Position numbers and translations under genes: made by a program. Shown here in pieces: positions 1 to 7,775 of a stretch of DNA of 46,935 nucleotides (its first letter is position 1; every line of letters begins with the position of its first letter). The stretch covers positions 1 to 46,935 of the forward strand of contig NZ_JADIJQ010000023.1 in assembly GCF_017355265.1 (NCBI RefSeq). The letters are read 5' to 3'. Below the pieces are notes generated by a model. It had not been told where the DNA came from, did no database searches, and saw nothing but the letters and a program-made list of their open reading frames with translations. Origin of the DNA: Tessaracoccus sp. SD287. Lineage in GTDB: Bacteria; Actinomycetota; Actinomycetes; Propionibacteriales; Propionibacteriaceae.

Positions 1-615
1 ACGCGGGGCCGGACGACCACCGGTCGCCGGTCGCTGCTGCTGGGTGCCGCGGGCCTCTGCGGCCCCGGGACGGGGTGCGGCGGCCGGGCGCGGGGTGCCC
101 GGGCGAGGTGCCGAGGCGGCACCGGGACGGGGGGCTGCGCCGGGACGCGGCGGGGTCGGGTTGTCACCGGCACCCTGGGGGGCAGCGGGACGTTCGACCT
201 CGACGGGTTCGGCATCAGCAACCGGAGCGACCGGGGCTGAGGCCTCGGGCTGGGCGACAGGTGCCGGCTCGGCGGCGACGGGGGTCGCTGCAGCGGGCTT
301 GGCGCCACCGGGACGCGGTACCGAGGCACCGGGACGCGGCGCGGCAGACGGCCGAGCACCGGGACGGGGTGCACCGGGGCGGGCAGCACCAGCAGGGCTG
401 GGGCTGGGCTTGGTGTCGGTGGAGGAGGATTCCTTGGCGCCAGTGGCGCCCTTGCCCTCGGTGTCCACGGCGTCCTTCAGACGCCGGACGACCGGGGCTT
501 CAACGGTGGAGGAAGCGGAGCGGACGAACTCGCCCATGCCCTTCAACTTCTCCAGTACATCCTTGCTTTCGAGTCCGAGCTCTTTCGCGAGCTCGTAGAC
601 GCGGACCTTGGCCAC
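1..615 (-). CDS. infB: Translation initiation factor IF-2, N-terminal part (cut by left edge)
   Basis: IF-2 is the GTPase that places initiator tRNA on the 30S subunit. Only the first 205 codons are present; the G domain lies beyond the left edge. Reading starts at GTG 613-615 and gives [20 protein letters not shown], the classic IF2_N helical domain. After about residue 60 comes a long disordered Pro/Ala/Arg/Gly stretch built on APRPGA-like repeats, normal for actinobacterial IF-2. The start is supported by a strong Shine-Dalgarno (GAAGGAGA) three bases upstream of GTG. ylxR, nusA and rimP lie upstream on the same strand, the usual nusA operon order. The 176-nt gap to ylxR is longer than other gaps in this operon and holds tiny ORFs. 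Confidence 0.95.
   Translation of the reverse strand, partial: MAKVRVYELAKELGLESKDVLEKLKGMGEFVRSASSTVEAPVVRRLKDAVDTEGKGATGAKESSSTDTKPSPSPAGAARPGAPRPGARPSAAPRPGASVPRPGGAKPAAATPVAAEPAPVAQPEASAPVAPVADAEPVEVERPAAPQGAGDNPTPPRPGAAPRPGAASAPRPGTPRPAAAPRPGAAEARGTQQQRPATGGRPAPR
60..400 (-). repeat. Low-complexity Pro/Ala/Arg/Gly repeats inside infB
   Basis: Imperfect tandem copies of a roughly 15-nt unit (gcaccgggacgcggc-like on the plus strand) encode repeated APRPG motifs in the disordered linker of IF-2. The unit is in frame, so copy-number changes would alter linker length without frameshift. Confidence 0.7.
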
Positions 616-655
616 TACTCTCCTTCAGGTCCGGGTCTTTGGGTCACCGAACCAG

Positions 656-701
656 TTAGTTGTTGTTCTTGCTCATTGCTGGGTACTCATCGAGTGGTCA
701 T
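656..701 (-). other. Chain of three tiny ORFs in the infB leader
   Basis: On the minus strand three mini-ORFs are linked by ATGA overlaps: MTTR (699-701 down), MSTQQ and MSKNNN, the last ending in TAA at 656-658. They lie 41 nt upstream of the infB GTG. There is no close Shine-Dalgarno for the first ATG. They could be chance or a translated leader; see findings. Confidence 0.3.
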
Positions 702-791
702 GAGCGTGAGCCCACCTTCTGGTTCACGTCGCCTGGCGGCGACGAGGTCGGAAAGCTCCGAGCACAAAGAAACTCGGATGCATCGGTCAGT

Positions 792-1049
792 TTAGCGCCC
801 CGGGGCCCCATCCGGCCAATGGGAGTCCTGCAGGACACTCGCATCGACGCTGCGGCGGAAGCTTCGGGCGAACCCGCCGCGCTTGATCGCCAGCTCCAGG
901 CAGTCGCCGCGGGGGTGCAGCCAGGCCCCGCGTCCCGGCTGCCGGTGGTCGGGGTCGGGCAGCAGCCGACCCTCGGCCAGGACGAAGCGGGACACCTCGG
1001 CCTGGTCCACGACAGCGCGGCAACCGACGCAGGTGCGCTGGGGTGTCAC
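792..1049 (-). CDS. ylxR: YlxR/RnpM family protein (DUF448)
   Basis: This is a small protein of 85 residues encoded between nusA and infB. The YlxR signature is clear: RTCVGCR near the N-terminus followed by [13 protein letters not shown]. Members bind RNA, and the Bacillus homologue has been linked to RNase P modulation. The GTG start (1047-1049) overlaps the nusA TGA as GTGA, so translation is probably coupled. The length is typical for the family, which runs about 85-110 residues. The conserved [10 protein letters not shown] stretch follows the core. Confidence 0.93.
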   Translation of the reverse strand: MTPQRTCVGCRAVVDQAEVSRFVLAEGRLLPDPDHRQPGRGAWLHPRGDCLELAIKRGGFARSFRRSVDASVLQDSHWPDGAPGR

Positions 1050-2038
1050 TGCGCCCCGGCGGGGCCGTCCTGCGGCTCGGTGTCGGGGCGGATGTCAATG
1101 CGCCATCCGGTCAGGCGGGCCGCCAGCCGGGCGTTCTGGCCCTCACGACCGATGGCCAGCGACAGCTGGTAGTCGGGGACGACCACCCGGGCCGCCCGGG
1201 CGGCCGGGTCGACCACGGTCACGCTGGACACCTTGGCCGGGGACAGGGCCTGGCCGACGAACTCGGCCGGGTCGTCCGACCAGTCGATGATGTCGATCTT
1301 CTCCTCGTTCAGTTCGTGCATCACCGCCCGCACCCGCTGGCCCATCGGGCCGATGCAGGCACCCTTGGCGGACACGTCGGGGCGCTTGGACTGGACCGCG
1401 ATCTTGGTCCGGTGCCCGGCCTCCCGGGCGATCTCCATGATCTCGACGATGCCCTGCTCGATCTCGGGCACCTCCAGCGCGAACAGTTTGCGGACCAGGC
1501 CGGGGTGGGTCCGCGAGACGGTGACCTGGGGACCCTTCAGCTCCTTGCGGACCGCCACCACGTAGACGCGCAGACGCTTGCCGTGGCTGTAGTCCTCACC
1601 GGGCACCTGTTCAGCGGCCGGCATGATCGCCTCGATCTCGCCCAGGTCGACGCGCACCACCCGGGGGTCGCGGTCCTGCTGGATGACACCGGTCAGGATG
1701 TCGCCCTCCGACGCCATGAAGCGGCCGTACTTCTGGTCGTCCTCGGCCTCGCGCAGCCGCTGGAAGATCACCTGGCGGGCGGTGGCGGCGGCGACCCGTC
1801 CGAAGTCGGCGGGGGTGTCGTCGTACCAGCCGATGACCGCGCCCGATTCGTCACGCTCGGGGGCGAGCACGCTGACCTTGCCGGTCTTGCGGTCGAGTTC
1901 CACGCGGGCACCGGCGGCATGGTGCTCGGTCTTGTCGTAGGCATTGAGCATGGCGTCCTCGATCGCCCGGACCAGGTAGTCCAGGGGGATCTCCTTGTCC
2001 CGCTCGATCGCCCGCAGTGCACTCAGGTCGATGTCCAT
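1046..2038 (-). CDS. nusA: Transcription termination/antitermination factor NusA
   Basis: NusA binds RNA polymerase and nascent RNA and modulates pausing, termination and antitermination. The 330 residues show the expected order: N-terminal polymerase-binding domain ([18 protein letters not shown], about 1-125), S1 domain (about 130-200), then two KH domains with [14 protein letters not shown] and [19 protein letters not shown]. As in other actinobacteria the C-terminal acidic repeats of E. coli NusA are missing. The ATG (2036-2038) overlaps the rimP stop as ATGA and the end overlaps ylxR as GTGA, giving a tightly coupled rimP-nusA-ylxR unit. Confidence 0.98.
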   Translation of the reverse strand: MDIDLSALRAIERDKEIPLDYLVRAIEDAMLNAYDKTEHHAAGARVELDRKTGKVSVLAPERDESGAVIGWYDDTPADFGRVAAATARQVIFQRLREAEDDQKYGRFMASEGDILTGVIQQDRDPRVVRVDLGEIEAIMPAAEQVPGEDYSHGKRLRVYVVAVRKELKGPQVTVSRTHPGLVRKLFALEVPEIEQGIVEIMEIAREAGHRTKIAVQSKRPDVSAKGACIGPMGQRVRAVMHELNEEKIDIIDWSDDPAEFVGQALSPAKVSSVTVVDPAARAARVVVPDYQLSLAIGREGQNARLAARLTGWRIDIRPDTEPQDGPAGAQ

Positions 2039-2628
2039 CAGTGGGTCTCCTCGTCATCTGCGTCGTCAGCGGCATCGGCGTCGTCGGCGTCGCTGTCGTC
2101 GTCGGCGTCGCTGTCGTCGTCCAGCTCGGGGTCGAAGGGACGGTTCAGCTCCACCTGGATGACCGCCTTGGTGATGTCGTCGAGGCCCAGCTCGCGCAGC
2201 TCCGGCTTGGGGTGCTTGACCTGCTTGGTCTGCTCGGGGGTGAACTCGACGGTGATGGTGGCGTCGGTGACGCTCTTGATCCGGGCCGTCAGCGACTCGC
2301 CGTCGACCAGGACCAGCTTGACCAGGCGTCCCCGGTTGCGACGGAAGTGCTTCAGTTCGGTCAGCGGGGTGCTGGTGCCGCGGCTGGACACCTCGAGGGT
2401 GTAGGGGTTGTTGCCGACGGCCGGGGACTCGTCCAGGGCCTCGGAGATGGCGCGGGTCGCGCGGGCAATGTCGTCGAGCAGCGGCCCTCGGCCCTTGGGG
2501 CCCTCACCGTCGACGGCGATGCGCAGCACGGAGCGGCGACCGGCCGCGATGATGGACAGGTTGTCCAGTTCCAGCCCCGCGGCGTCGAGCAGGGGCTCCA
2601 GCAGCGCCCGGATGGCGTCTTCCTTCAT
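2038..2628 (-). CDS. rimP: Ribosome maturation factor RimP
   Basis: RimP is needed for 30S subunit maturation. The start is placed at ATG 2626-2628 ([22 protein letters not shown]), which is directly preceded by an in-frame GTG. A GAAGGG element about 12 nt upstream can serve as Shine-Dalgarno. Residues 1-160 hold the two RimP domains, with [11 protein letters not shown] as a recognisable family motif. The last 30 or so residues are an Asp/Glu/Ala tail encoded by an 18-nt-offset duplication. The gene is first in the nusA operon and diverges from the DUF4439-like lipoprotein gene. Confidence 0.96.
   Translation of the reverse strand: MKEDAIRALLEPLLDAAGLELDNLSIIAAGRRSVLRIAVDGEGPKGRGPLLDDIARATRAISEALDESPAVGNNPYTLEVSSRGTSTPLTELKHFRRNRGRLVKLVLVDGESLTARIKSVTDATITVEFTPEQTKQVKHPKPELRELGLDDITKAVIQVELNRPFDPELDDDSDADDDSDADDADAADDADDEETH
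2081..2113 (-). repeat. 15-nt direct repeat in the rimP acidic tail
   Basis: tcgtcggcgtcgctg occurs at 2081-2095 and again at 2099-2113, an 18-nt (six-codon) offset. It encodes a repeated D-D-S-D-A-D pattern in the RimP C-terminal tail. Confidence 0.85.
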
Positions 2629-2648
2629 CACAGTCGGGTGCCCTTCAT
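2628..2648 (-). other. Six-codon upstream ORF before rimP
   Basis: The minus strand reads ATG AAG GGC ACC CGA CTG TGA (MKGTRL). Its stop overlaps the rimP ATG as TGATG, and its GAAGGG doubles as the likely rimP ribosome binding site. Upstream of it the leader is unusually CA-rich and AT-rich for this genome. Confidence 0.35.
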
Positions 2649-2688
2649 TCGTTTGTGTGTTGTGTTGTTGTGCAGTTGTGAATGACCA

Positions 2689-2694
2689 AGCATA
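2689..2694 (-). promoter_or_regulatory. Candidate -10 of the rimP operon
   Basis: The hexamer TATGCT on the minus strand fits TANNNT. It would give a leader of about 55 nt ahead of rimP that is poor in G and rich in CA, hence unstructured. No convincing -35 was identified. Confidence 0.4.
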
Positions 2695-2737
2695 GCCGCG
2701 CAGAGCGCCTCGGGACTGCCGGTCGGCGCCCACTCGC

Positions 2738-2743
2738 TAGGCT
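2738..2743 (+). promoter_or_regulatory. Candidate leaderless -10 for the DUF4439-like gene
   Basis: TAGGCT lies exactly 7 nt upstream of ATG 2751, and no Shine-Dalgarno is present. This is the geometry expected when transcription starts at the start codon. Confidence 0.5.
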
Positions 2744-2750
2744 CGGGGTC

Positions 2751-3710
2751 ATGTCGATGACGCGCCTGAACCGGCGCCACCTGCTGGGCCTGCTCGTCGC
2801 GGCACCCGCCGGTGCGGTGCTGGCCGGTTGCACCCGGCTGACCGACCCGGTGGTGCACGGGACCGCCGGTGGCACTCCCCCGCCGGTGCCCTCCCCCGAC
2901 CCGGCGTTCGTGCGGGCGGCCGATGAGGTGGCCGCCGTGCAGCGCTTGGCCGCAGGGCTGCCGACCAGTGTCGGGGCGCCGTGGCTCCAGGGCGTCACCA
3001 CCATGCTGTCCGCCCACCTGGCCGTGATCAGCGCGCGTCATCCGCTGGCCGGCCGGACGAGCCCGGCCCCGTGGTTCACCCCCCGGGCAACGCCCGCCTC
3101 CACACCCGTCGCGACAGCGGGGCCAGCCGGCTTCCAGCAGGCCGCCGCCGCGCTCGCCGCCGCCCACGCGACCAGGTCGCGGGACGCGGCGACACCCGCG
3201 CTGGCGATGCTGTGGGGGTCGATGGCCGTGGCCACCGCCCTGCACGAGGCGCCGGGGGGCCCGGCGCCGGTCGCCGGGCCGCCACCTGGCGAAGTGGCCA
3301 TCGGCAGCGAGGTCGCGGCACGCAATGTGGTACTGGCCCACCTGCACTCGCTGGCCCAGTTGTTGGAGGTCGGCATCGGCGTCAACGAGGGTGAGGCCCG
3401 CACCCCGTACCGGAACCGGCTGGCCCAGGTGCGCACCCTGGTGACCGCCCAGCAGGCGCTGGTCCGCAGCCTGGGCGGTGACCCGGTGGGGCCGCTGCCG
3501 GGCTACGACCTGCCGGGGCCGTCGGTCACCGTCTCCGACGTCGCCGGCACCTGGACGCTGGTCGAGCACCAGGTGTTCACCGCCGCGGCGCCGGTGATCG
3601 GGGCCAGTGCCCCGTCGCGCCGGGTGCAGGCGATCACCGACATGGTGGGCCAGGGCAGGGTGGTGGCGTCGCGGGGGGCGGCAACCACCTTCTTCCCTGG
3701 CTGGGCGTGA
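2751..3710 (+). CDS. Predicted lipoprotein, DUF4439/ferritin-like family
   Basis: A protein of 319 residues with an N-terminal signal ending in a lipobox: RRHLLGLLVAAPAGAVLAGC, with Cys near residue 26. The twin Arg could allow Tat export, but the hydrophobic segment also suits Sec. The mature part is Ala-rich and helical, consistent with the DUF4439 ferritin-like four-helix family often found next to rimP in actinobacteria. No function is established for that family. ATG 2751 is chosen because a TAGGCT hexamer sits 7 nt upstream; a second ATG at 2757 is possible. The gene stands alone on the plus strand, divergent from rimP and convergent with the TSUP gene. Confidence 0.8.
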   Translation: MSMTRLNRRHLLGLLVAAPAGAVLAGCTRLTDPVVHGTAGGTPPPVPSPDPAFVRAADEVAAVQRLAAGLPTSVGAPWLQGVTTMLSAHLAVISARHPLAGRTSPAPWFTPRATPASTPVATAGPAGFQQAAAALAAAHATRSRDAATPALAMLWGSMAVATALHEAPGGPAPVAGPPPGEVAIGSEVAARNVVLAHLHSLAQLLEVGIGVNEGEARTPYRNRLAQVRTLVTAQQALVRSLGGDPVGPLPGYDLPGPSVTVSDVAGTWTLVEHQVFTAAAPVIGASAPSRRVQAITDMVGQGRVVASRGAATTFFPGWA

Positions 3711-3745
3711 CCCGGCTCGGTCTGACCCCGGACGGCGGCGGACCC

Positions 3746-4519
3746 TCAGACCAGGATGGTGAGGGTGTCCCAGCCCAGGCGCACCACCAGGATGGCGATC
3801 ACGACCAGGAAGACCTTGCGGACGAACGCATTGCCGAACCGCACCGCCATCTGCGCCCCGAGGAAGCCGCCGGTCAGGTTGGCCGCGGCCATCGCCAGCC
3901 CGATCGTCCAGTCAATGTCGTGGCGCAGCACGATGATGGCGGCCAGGTTCGTGGTGAGGTTGGCCAGCTTCGCCATCGCCGAGGCCTGCAGGAAGCCGTA
4001 GCCGAGCAGTGCCACCATCCCGATGACGAAGAAGCTGCCGGTGCCGGGCCCCAGGAATCCGTCGTAGACGCCCACCACGATGCCGATGGCCACCAGCAGG
4101 GCCACCATCTTCGCGCCGGAGTGCCGCGGCTGGTGCTCCAGACCCATCTGCTTCCTGCGGACCGTGTAGGTGCCCACCGCGACCAGGGCCACCAGCACGA
4201 TCGGGGTGAAGGCCTCGCGCGGCATCAGGGTCACCAACCCGGCCCCGATGGTCGAGCCGACGTAGGCCGACCCCACCAGCGGCAACGCCAGCGCCCAGTT
4301 CACCTTGACCTTGCGCAGGTAGACCCCGGTGGCCATCAGGGTGCCGGCGAACGATGAGATCTTGTTCGTGCCACTGATCGTCGGAACCGTGGCCTCGGGC
4401 AGCCCGATCAGCAGGGAGGGCAGCTGGATCAGCCCCCCGCCGCCGACGACCGCGTCCACCCAGCCAGCCACCAGCGCGGCCACCACCAGGAAGGTGATGA
4501 CCTGCCAGGCCAGGTCCAC
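3746..4519 (-). CDS. TSUP-family permease (TauE/SafE/YfcA type)
   Basis: A 257-residue membrane protein with about eight hydrophobic segments arranged as two repeats. The family fingerprints are GWVDAVVGGGGLIQLPSLL near the N-terminus and GVYDGFLGPGTGSFF at the start of the second half. TSUP proteins move sulfite, sulfonates or other sulfur-containing anions, but the substrate here cannot be read from sequence. The GTG start (4517-4519) lies 2 nt after the proS stop, so the gene is probably co-translated with proS; no separate promoter is evident. Confidence 0.9.
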   Translation of the reverse strand: MDLAWQVITFLVVAALVAGWVDAVVGGGGLIQLPSLLIGLPEATVPTISGTNKISSFAGTLMATGVYLRKVKVNWALALPLVGSAYVGSTIGAGLVTLMPREAFTPIVLVALVAVGTYTVRRKQMGLEHQPRHSGAKMVALLVAIGIVVGVYDGFLGPGTGSFFVIGMVALLGYGFLQASAMAKLANLTTNLAAIIVLRHDIDWTIGLAMAAANLTGGFLGAQMAVRFGNAFVRKVFLVVIAILVVRLGWDTLTILV

Positions 4520-4521
4520 CC

Positions 4522-6294
4522 TCAGCGTCCGATCTCGGCGAGCACCTCGTCGACGGCTGCCTCGACGGGGACGCTGCGCGCCACCCCGGTCGCCCGGTCC
4601 TTGATCTCGAGGGTGCCCTCGGCCAGTCCGCGGCCGACCACCACGCTGGTGGGCATGCCCAGCACTTCGGCGTCGGCGAACTTCACCCCGGGCGAGGCCT
4701 TGCGGTCATCCAGCAGCACGGCCACGCCGCGCGCATCCAGGTCGGCGGCGAGCTTCTCGGCGGCGGCAGCGATCTCCTCACCCTTGCCGGTGGCCAGCAC
4801 CACCACGTCGAAGGGGGCGACCTCGCGGGGCCAGGCCAGCCCCTTGTCGTCCGCGGTGCCCTCGGCAATGGCGGCCACGGCGCGGGAGACCCCGACCCCG
4901 TAGGAGCCCATGGTGACGGTGACCAGCTTGCCGTTCTGGTCGAGTACCTGCAGGCCCAGGGCGTCGGCATACTTGCGGCCGAGCTGGAAGATGTGGCCCA
5001 TTTCAATGCCGCGGGCCAGGGTCATCGGTCCCGAACCGTCGGGGGCCGGGTCTCCCTCGCGCACCTCGGCGACGTCAATGACGCCGTCGGCGGTGAAGTC
5101 GCGGCCGGCGACCAGGTCGTAGACGTGGCGGCCCTCGACGTTGGCGCCGGTGATCCAGCGGGTGCCCTCGACCACGCGCGGGTCGAGCAGGTAGCGGACC
5201 TTGCTGGTGCCTGAGGCGCCGAGCACGGCGCCGTCCGCGTCGACCGGCCCGATGTAGCCCTTGACCAGCGCCGGGTGGGCGGCGAAGTCGTCGTCGGTGA
5301 ACGGCAGCGCCTCGGCGGGGGCGACGGCGACCTCGAGGCGCTTGGCGTCGACCTCACGATCACCCGGCAGCCCGATCACCAGGGCCTCGGTGCTGCCGTC
5401 CAGGTGGCGCAGCGTGAAGACCACGTTCTTGAGGGTGTCGGCGGCCGACCAGGGCTGCTCGGGGCGCGGGTAGCGCTGGTTGCTGAGCGCGACCAGGGCG
5501 TCGATGGTGGTGGCGTCGGGGGTGTCCTCGACGTGCGCGGCGGGCTGGCCGTCGATCGGCACCGCGTCCGGCACCGGGGTCTGGACGGCCTCCACATTGG
5601 CGGCGTAGCCGCCCGGCGATCGGACGAAGGTGTCCTCACCGTTGTCGGCGACCGCCAGGAACTCCTCCGATGCCGACCCGCCCATGGCGCCGGCGTCGGC
5701 GCGGACGATGACGTAGTCGAAGCCCAGCCGGTCAAAGATGCGGATGTAGGCGTCGCGGTGGGCCAGGTAGCTGGCCTCCAGGCCGGCGTCGTCGACGTCG
5801 AAGGAGTAGGAGTCCTTCATCACGAACTCGCGGCCACGCAGCAGTCCTGCCCGGGGACGGGCCTCGTCGCGGTACTTGGTCTGGATCTGGAACAGGCTCA
5901 GCGGCAGGTCCTTGTAGGAGCGGTACAGGTCCTTGACGAGCAGGGTGAACATTTCTTCGTGGGTCGGGCCCAGCAGCAGGTCGTTGCCGCGGCGGTCCTT
6001 CAGGGTGAACAGGTTGTCTCCGTACTCGGTCCACCGGTTGGTCTGCTCGTAGGGTTCGCGGGGAAGCAGGGCCGGGAAGGCGACCTCCTGGGCCCCCATG
6101 GCGACCATTTCCTCACGCACGATGGTCTCGATCTTGTGCAGCACCCTCAGGCCCAGCGGCAGCCACGAGTAGATGCCAGGGGCGGCGCGTCGGATGTAAC
6201 CGGCGCGCACCAGCCAGCGGTGGCTGGGCACCTCGGCATCGGCAGGATCCTCGCGCAGGGTGCGCACGAACAGGGACGACATCCGCGTGATCAC
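4522..6294 (-). CDS. proS: Prolyl-tRNA synthetase, bacterial type with editing insert
   Basis: This enzyme charges tRNA-Pro with proline. Its 590 residues show class II motif 2 ([19 protein letters not shown], 139-157) and motif 3 (GSYGVGVSR, 463-471). Between them lies the roughly 180-residue YbaK-like editing insertion (about 225-405) containing GTSKVRY, whose Lys is the expected editing residue. An anticodon-binding domain occupies about 495-590. The GTG start (6292-6294) is supported by GAAAGG 8 nt upstream; an ATG four codons later is an alternative. A TAGGGT -10 candidate and a six-codon upstream ORF precede it. Confidence 0.98.
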   Translation of the reverse strand: MITRMSSLFVRTLREDPADAEVPSHRWLVRAGYIRRAAPGIYSWLPLGLRVLHKIETIVREEMVAMGAQEVAFPALLPREPYEQTNRWTEYGDNLFTLKDRRGNDLLLGPTHEEMFTLLVKDLYRSYKDLPLSLFQIQTKYRDEARPRAGLLRGREFVMKDSYSFDVDDAGLEASYLAHRDAYIRIFDRLGFDYVIVRADAGAMGGSASEEFLAVADNGEDTFVRSPGGYAANVEAVQTPVPDAVPIDGQPAAHVEDTPDATTIDALVALSNQRYPRPEQPWSAADTLKNVVFTLRHLDGSTEALVIGLPGDREVDAKRLEVAVAPAEALPFTDDDFAAHPALVKGYIGPVDADGAVLGASGTSKVRYLLDPRVVEGTRWITGANVEGRHVYDLVAGRDFTADGVIDVAEVREGDPAPDGSGPMTLARGIEMGHIFQLGRKYADALGLQVLDQNGKLVTVTMGSYGVGVSRAVAAIAEGTADDKGLAWPREVAPFDVVVLATGKGEEIAAAAEKLAADLDARGVAVLLDDRKASPGVKFADAEVLGMPTSVVVGRGLAEGTLEIKDRATGVARSVPVEAAVDEVLAEIGR

Positions 6295-6306
6295 GAGTGG
6301 TGCCTT

Positions 6307-6327
6307 TCAACGTAGCCGGGTGGGCAT
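6307..6327 (-). other. Six-codon upstream ORF before proS
   Basis: The minus strand reads ATG CCC ACC CGG CTA CGT TGA (MPTRLR). A TAGGGT hexamer lies 5 nt upstream, so it may be read from a leaderless transcript. Its stop codon overlaps the proS Shine-Dalgarno (TGAAAGG). Confidence 0.35.
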
Positions 6328-6332
6328 GGGTC

Positions 6333-6338
6333 ACCCTA
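6333..6338 (-). promoter_or_regulatory. Candidate -10 of the proS-TSUP operon
   Basis: TAGGGT on the minus strand lies about 38 nt upstream of the proS GTG and 5 nt upstream of the mini-ORF ATG. The hexamer matches the TANNNT elements found before many other genes in this window. Confidence 0.45.
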
Positions 6339-6356
6339 TCGAACCGGTGTCCCTGC

Positions 6357-6836
6357 TCAGTCCAGGCAGAACTCGTTGCCCTCGGGGTCGGTCATCACGA
6401 TGAAGGCCTCACTGCCCATCTCCGCCGGCATCACGCCCACCAGGAACGCGCCCTCGGCCTCGAGCCGGTCGGCCTCGGCCCGCAGCGCCGCCATCCGCTC
6501 GTCCCCGCGCAGACCCGGAGCGGCGCGCACGTCCAGGTGCACCCGGTTCTTGAAGTGCTTGCCCTCCGGCACCCGCTGGAAGAACAGGCGCGGCCCGACC
6601 CCGGTGGGGTCGGAGCAGGCGCTGCGCGCATTCCACATGTCCTCGGGGACGTGCCGCGCCACCAGGAACGTGTCCCAGGAGTCGAAGCCGGGCGGCGGGG
6701 GGTCCATCTCGTAGCCCAGTGCCACGCACCAGAACTGGGCCAGCAGGTCGGGGTCGGCGCAGTCAAAGGTCACCTGGACAGTGCGCACCCGGGGGGTCGG
6801 TGCCGTCTCGTCACTCGGTCTCGTCACGTCACTCAT
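6357..6836 (-). CDS. VOC-superfamily (glyoxalase-like) protein
   Basis: A protein of 159 residues with the glyoxalase/bleomycin-resistance fold. It has two beta-alpha-beta-beta-beta modules, from VQVTFDCADPDLLAQFW to RLFFQRVPE and from NRVHLDVRA to FIVMTDPEGNEFCLD. Putative metal ligands are the His of VHLDV and the Glu of EGNEF, but the catalytic role and substrate are unknown. Start ATG 6834-6836 has no Shine-Dalgarno; a CACGCT hexamer lies 6 nt upstream. The gene sits alone between proS and the GNAT gene. Confidence 0.88.
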   Translation of the reverse strand: MSDVTRPSDETAPTPRVRTVQVTFDCADPDLLAQFWCVALGYEMDPPPPGFDSWDTFLVARHVPEDMWNARSACSDPTGVGPRLFFQRVPEGKHFKNRVHLDVRAAPGLRGDERMAALRAEADRLEAEGAFLVGVMPAEMGSEAFIVMTDPEGNEFCLD

Positions 6837-6918
6837 GGGCACAGCGTGCCACTCGTCGGTCCCGGTTGCAGCCACTGGTGCGGTCCCGCCGGTCGGGCAC
6901 ACCCCTGCGGTGCCGGCC

Positions 6919-6950
6919 GGCTCAGTACAGGGCCGCTGGCTCAGTACAGG
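6919..6950. repeat. 13-nt direct repeat duplicating the GNAT gene end
   Basis: ggctcagtacagg occurs at 6919-6931 and 6938-6950. The second copy contains the last codons and stop of the GNAT gene (CTG TAC TGA on the minus strand); the first lies just downstream of it. Confidence 0.85.
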
Positions 6951-7774
6951 ACGGTGGCGAACTCGCCCACGGTGTCGAAGCCGACGGTCTGGTACAGGCG
7001 CCGGGCGCGGGTGTTGAAGTCGTTGACGTAGAGCGACTGGATCGGGTACCGGGGCCGCACCAGCCGCACCACTGCCGCCATGGCAGGGACCGAGGCCCGC
7101 TTCCCGCGCAACTCGGGTGCCAGCCACACCCCCTGGATCTGGCAGAACGGCCCGAAGACCGCGCCCACGTCCGCCTTGAACAACACCTTGCCGTCCTCGA
7201 CGATGCCGAAGGCGCGTCCGCTGGTGACCAGTTCGGTCACGTACCGACGATAGGAGCCGGAGGCCTCCAGCGGTGAGACCCCGACCTCCTCGGTGTACAT
7301 CGCCACCGCGGCCTCGAAGTAGGCGCCGAAGTCGGCCATGGTGATGGTCCGGACCCGGGGGTCGCCCTCGACCAGGGGTTCGCCGCGGATGGCCATCAGC
7401 GGTTGGCGGGCGCGCACCTCGCGCACCCGGGCCCAGCTGCCGCCGCGGGCGCTGAGCGCCTCCCACAGCCAGCGGACCTGGGCGGCGGGACCCATGATGG
7501 ACGAGGCGACCCGGTGGGGGCCGAGTTTCTCGGCGAACAGCCGCGTCGCCTCCTGGTCGGCGCTGACGGGCACGACGTTGGAGCCGGCGTGGCACAGCGA
7601 GACGAGTTCGCCGTCACGCTCCAGTCCGAGCACCTCGCAGCCCAGCACCAGCCGCTCCAGGCCGAAGGCGCCGACCCGGGCCAGCACGAAGAGGTTCTCG
7701 ATCGGGTTGGCATTGAGCAGGGCCATCGCCTGTTCCATGTCGGGTCTGCCGAGCACCCGAACCCGGGTGCGCAT
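6941..7774 (-). CDS. DUF4081-GNAT family N-acetyltransferase
   Basis: A protein of 277 residues resembling the acetyltransferase encoded next to ispG in mycobacteria and other actinobacteria. The N-terminal half (about 1-115, starting MRTRVRVLGRPDMEQAMALL) is DUF4081-like. The C-terminal half is a GNAT fold, with the acetyl-CoA loop seen as VWLAPELRGKRASVPAM and the terminal strand LYVNDFNTRARRLYQTVGF. The acceptor substrate is unknown. ATG 7772-7774 is one base from the ispG stop, so the gene is co-translated with ispG. The 3' end has been duplicated just downstream. Confidence 0.9.
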   Translation of the reverse strand: MRTRVRVLGRPDMEQAMALLNANPIENLFVLARVGAFGLERLVLGCEVLGLERDGELVSLCHAGSNVVPVSADQEATRLFAEKLGPHRVASSIMGPAAQVRWLWEALSARGGSWARVREVRARQPLMAIRGEPLVEGDPRVRTITMADFGAYFEAAVAMYTEEVGVSPLEASGSYRRYVTELVTSGRAFGIVEDGKVLFKADVGAVFGPFCQIQGVWLAPELRGKRASVPAMAAVVRLVRPRYPIQSLYVNDFNTRARRLYQTVGFDTVGEFATVLY

Positions 7775-7775
7775 G

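Noticed and set aside
60..400. CRISPR-like or mobile repeat array
   Set aside because: The repeats are in frame, degenerate and encode the disordered IF-2 linker; there are no spacers of constant length.
1043..2404. 453-codon plus-strand open frame opposite nusA and rimP
   Set aside because: No recognisable protein features; nusA and rimP on the minus strand are certain.
2628..3569. 313-codon minus-strand open frame opposite the DUF4439-like gene
   Set aside because: It has no family features, while the plus-strand gene has a lipoprotein signal and a promoter element.
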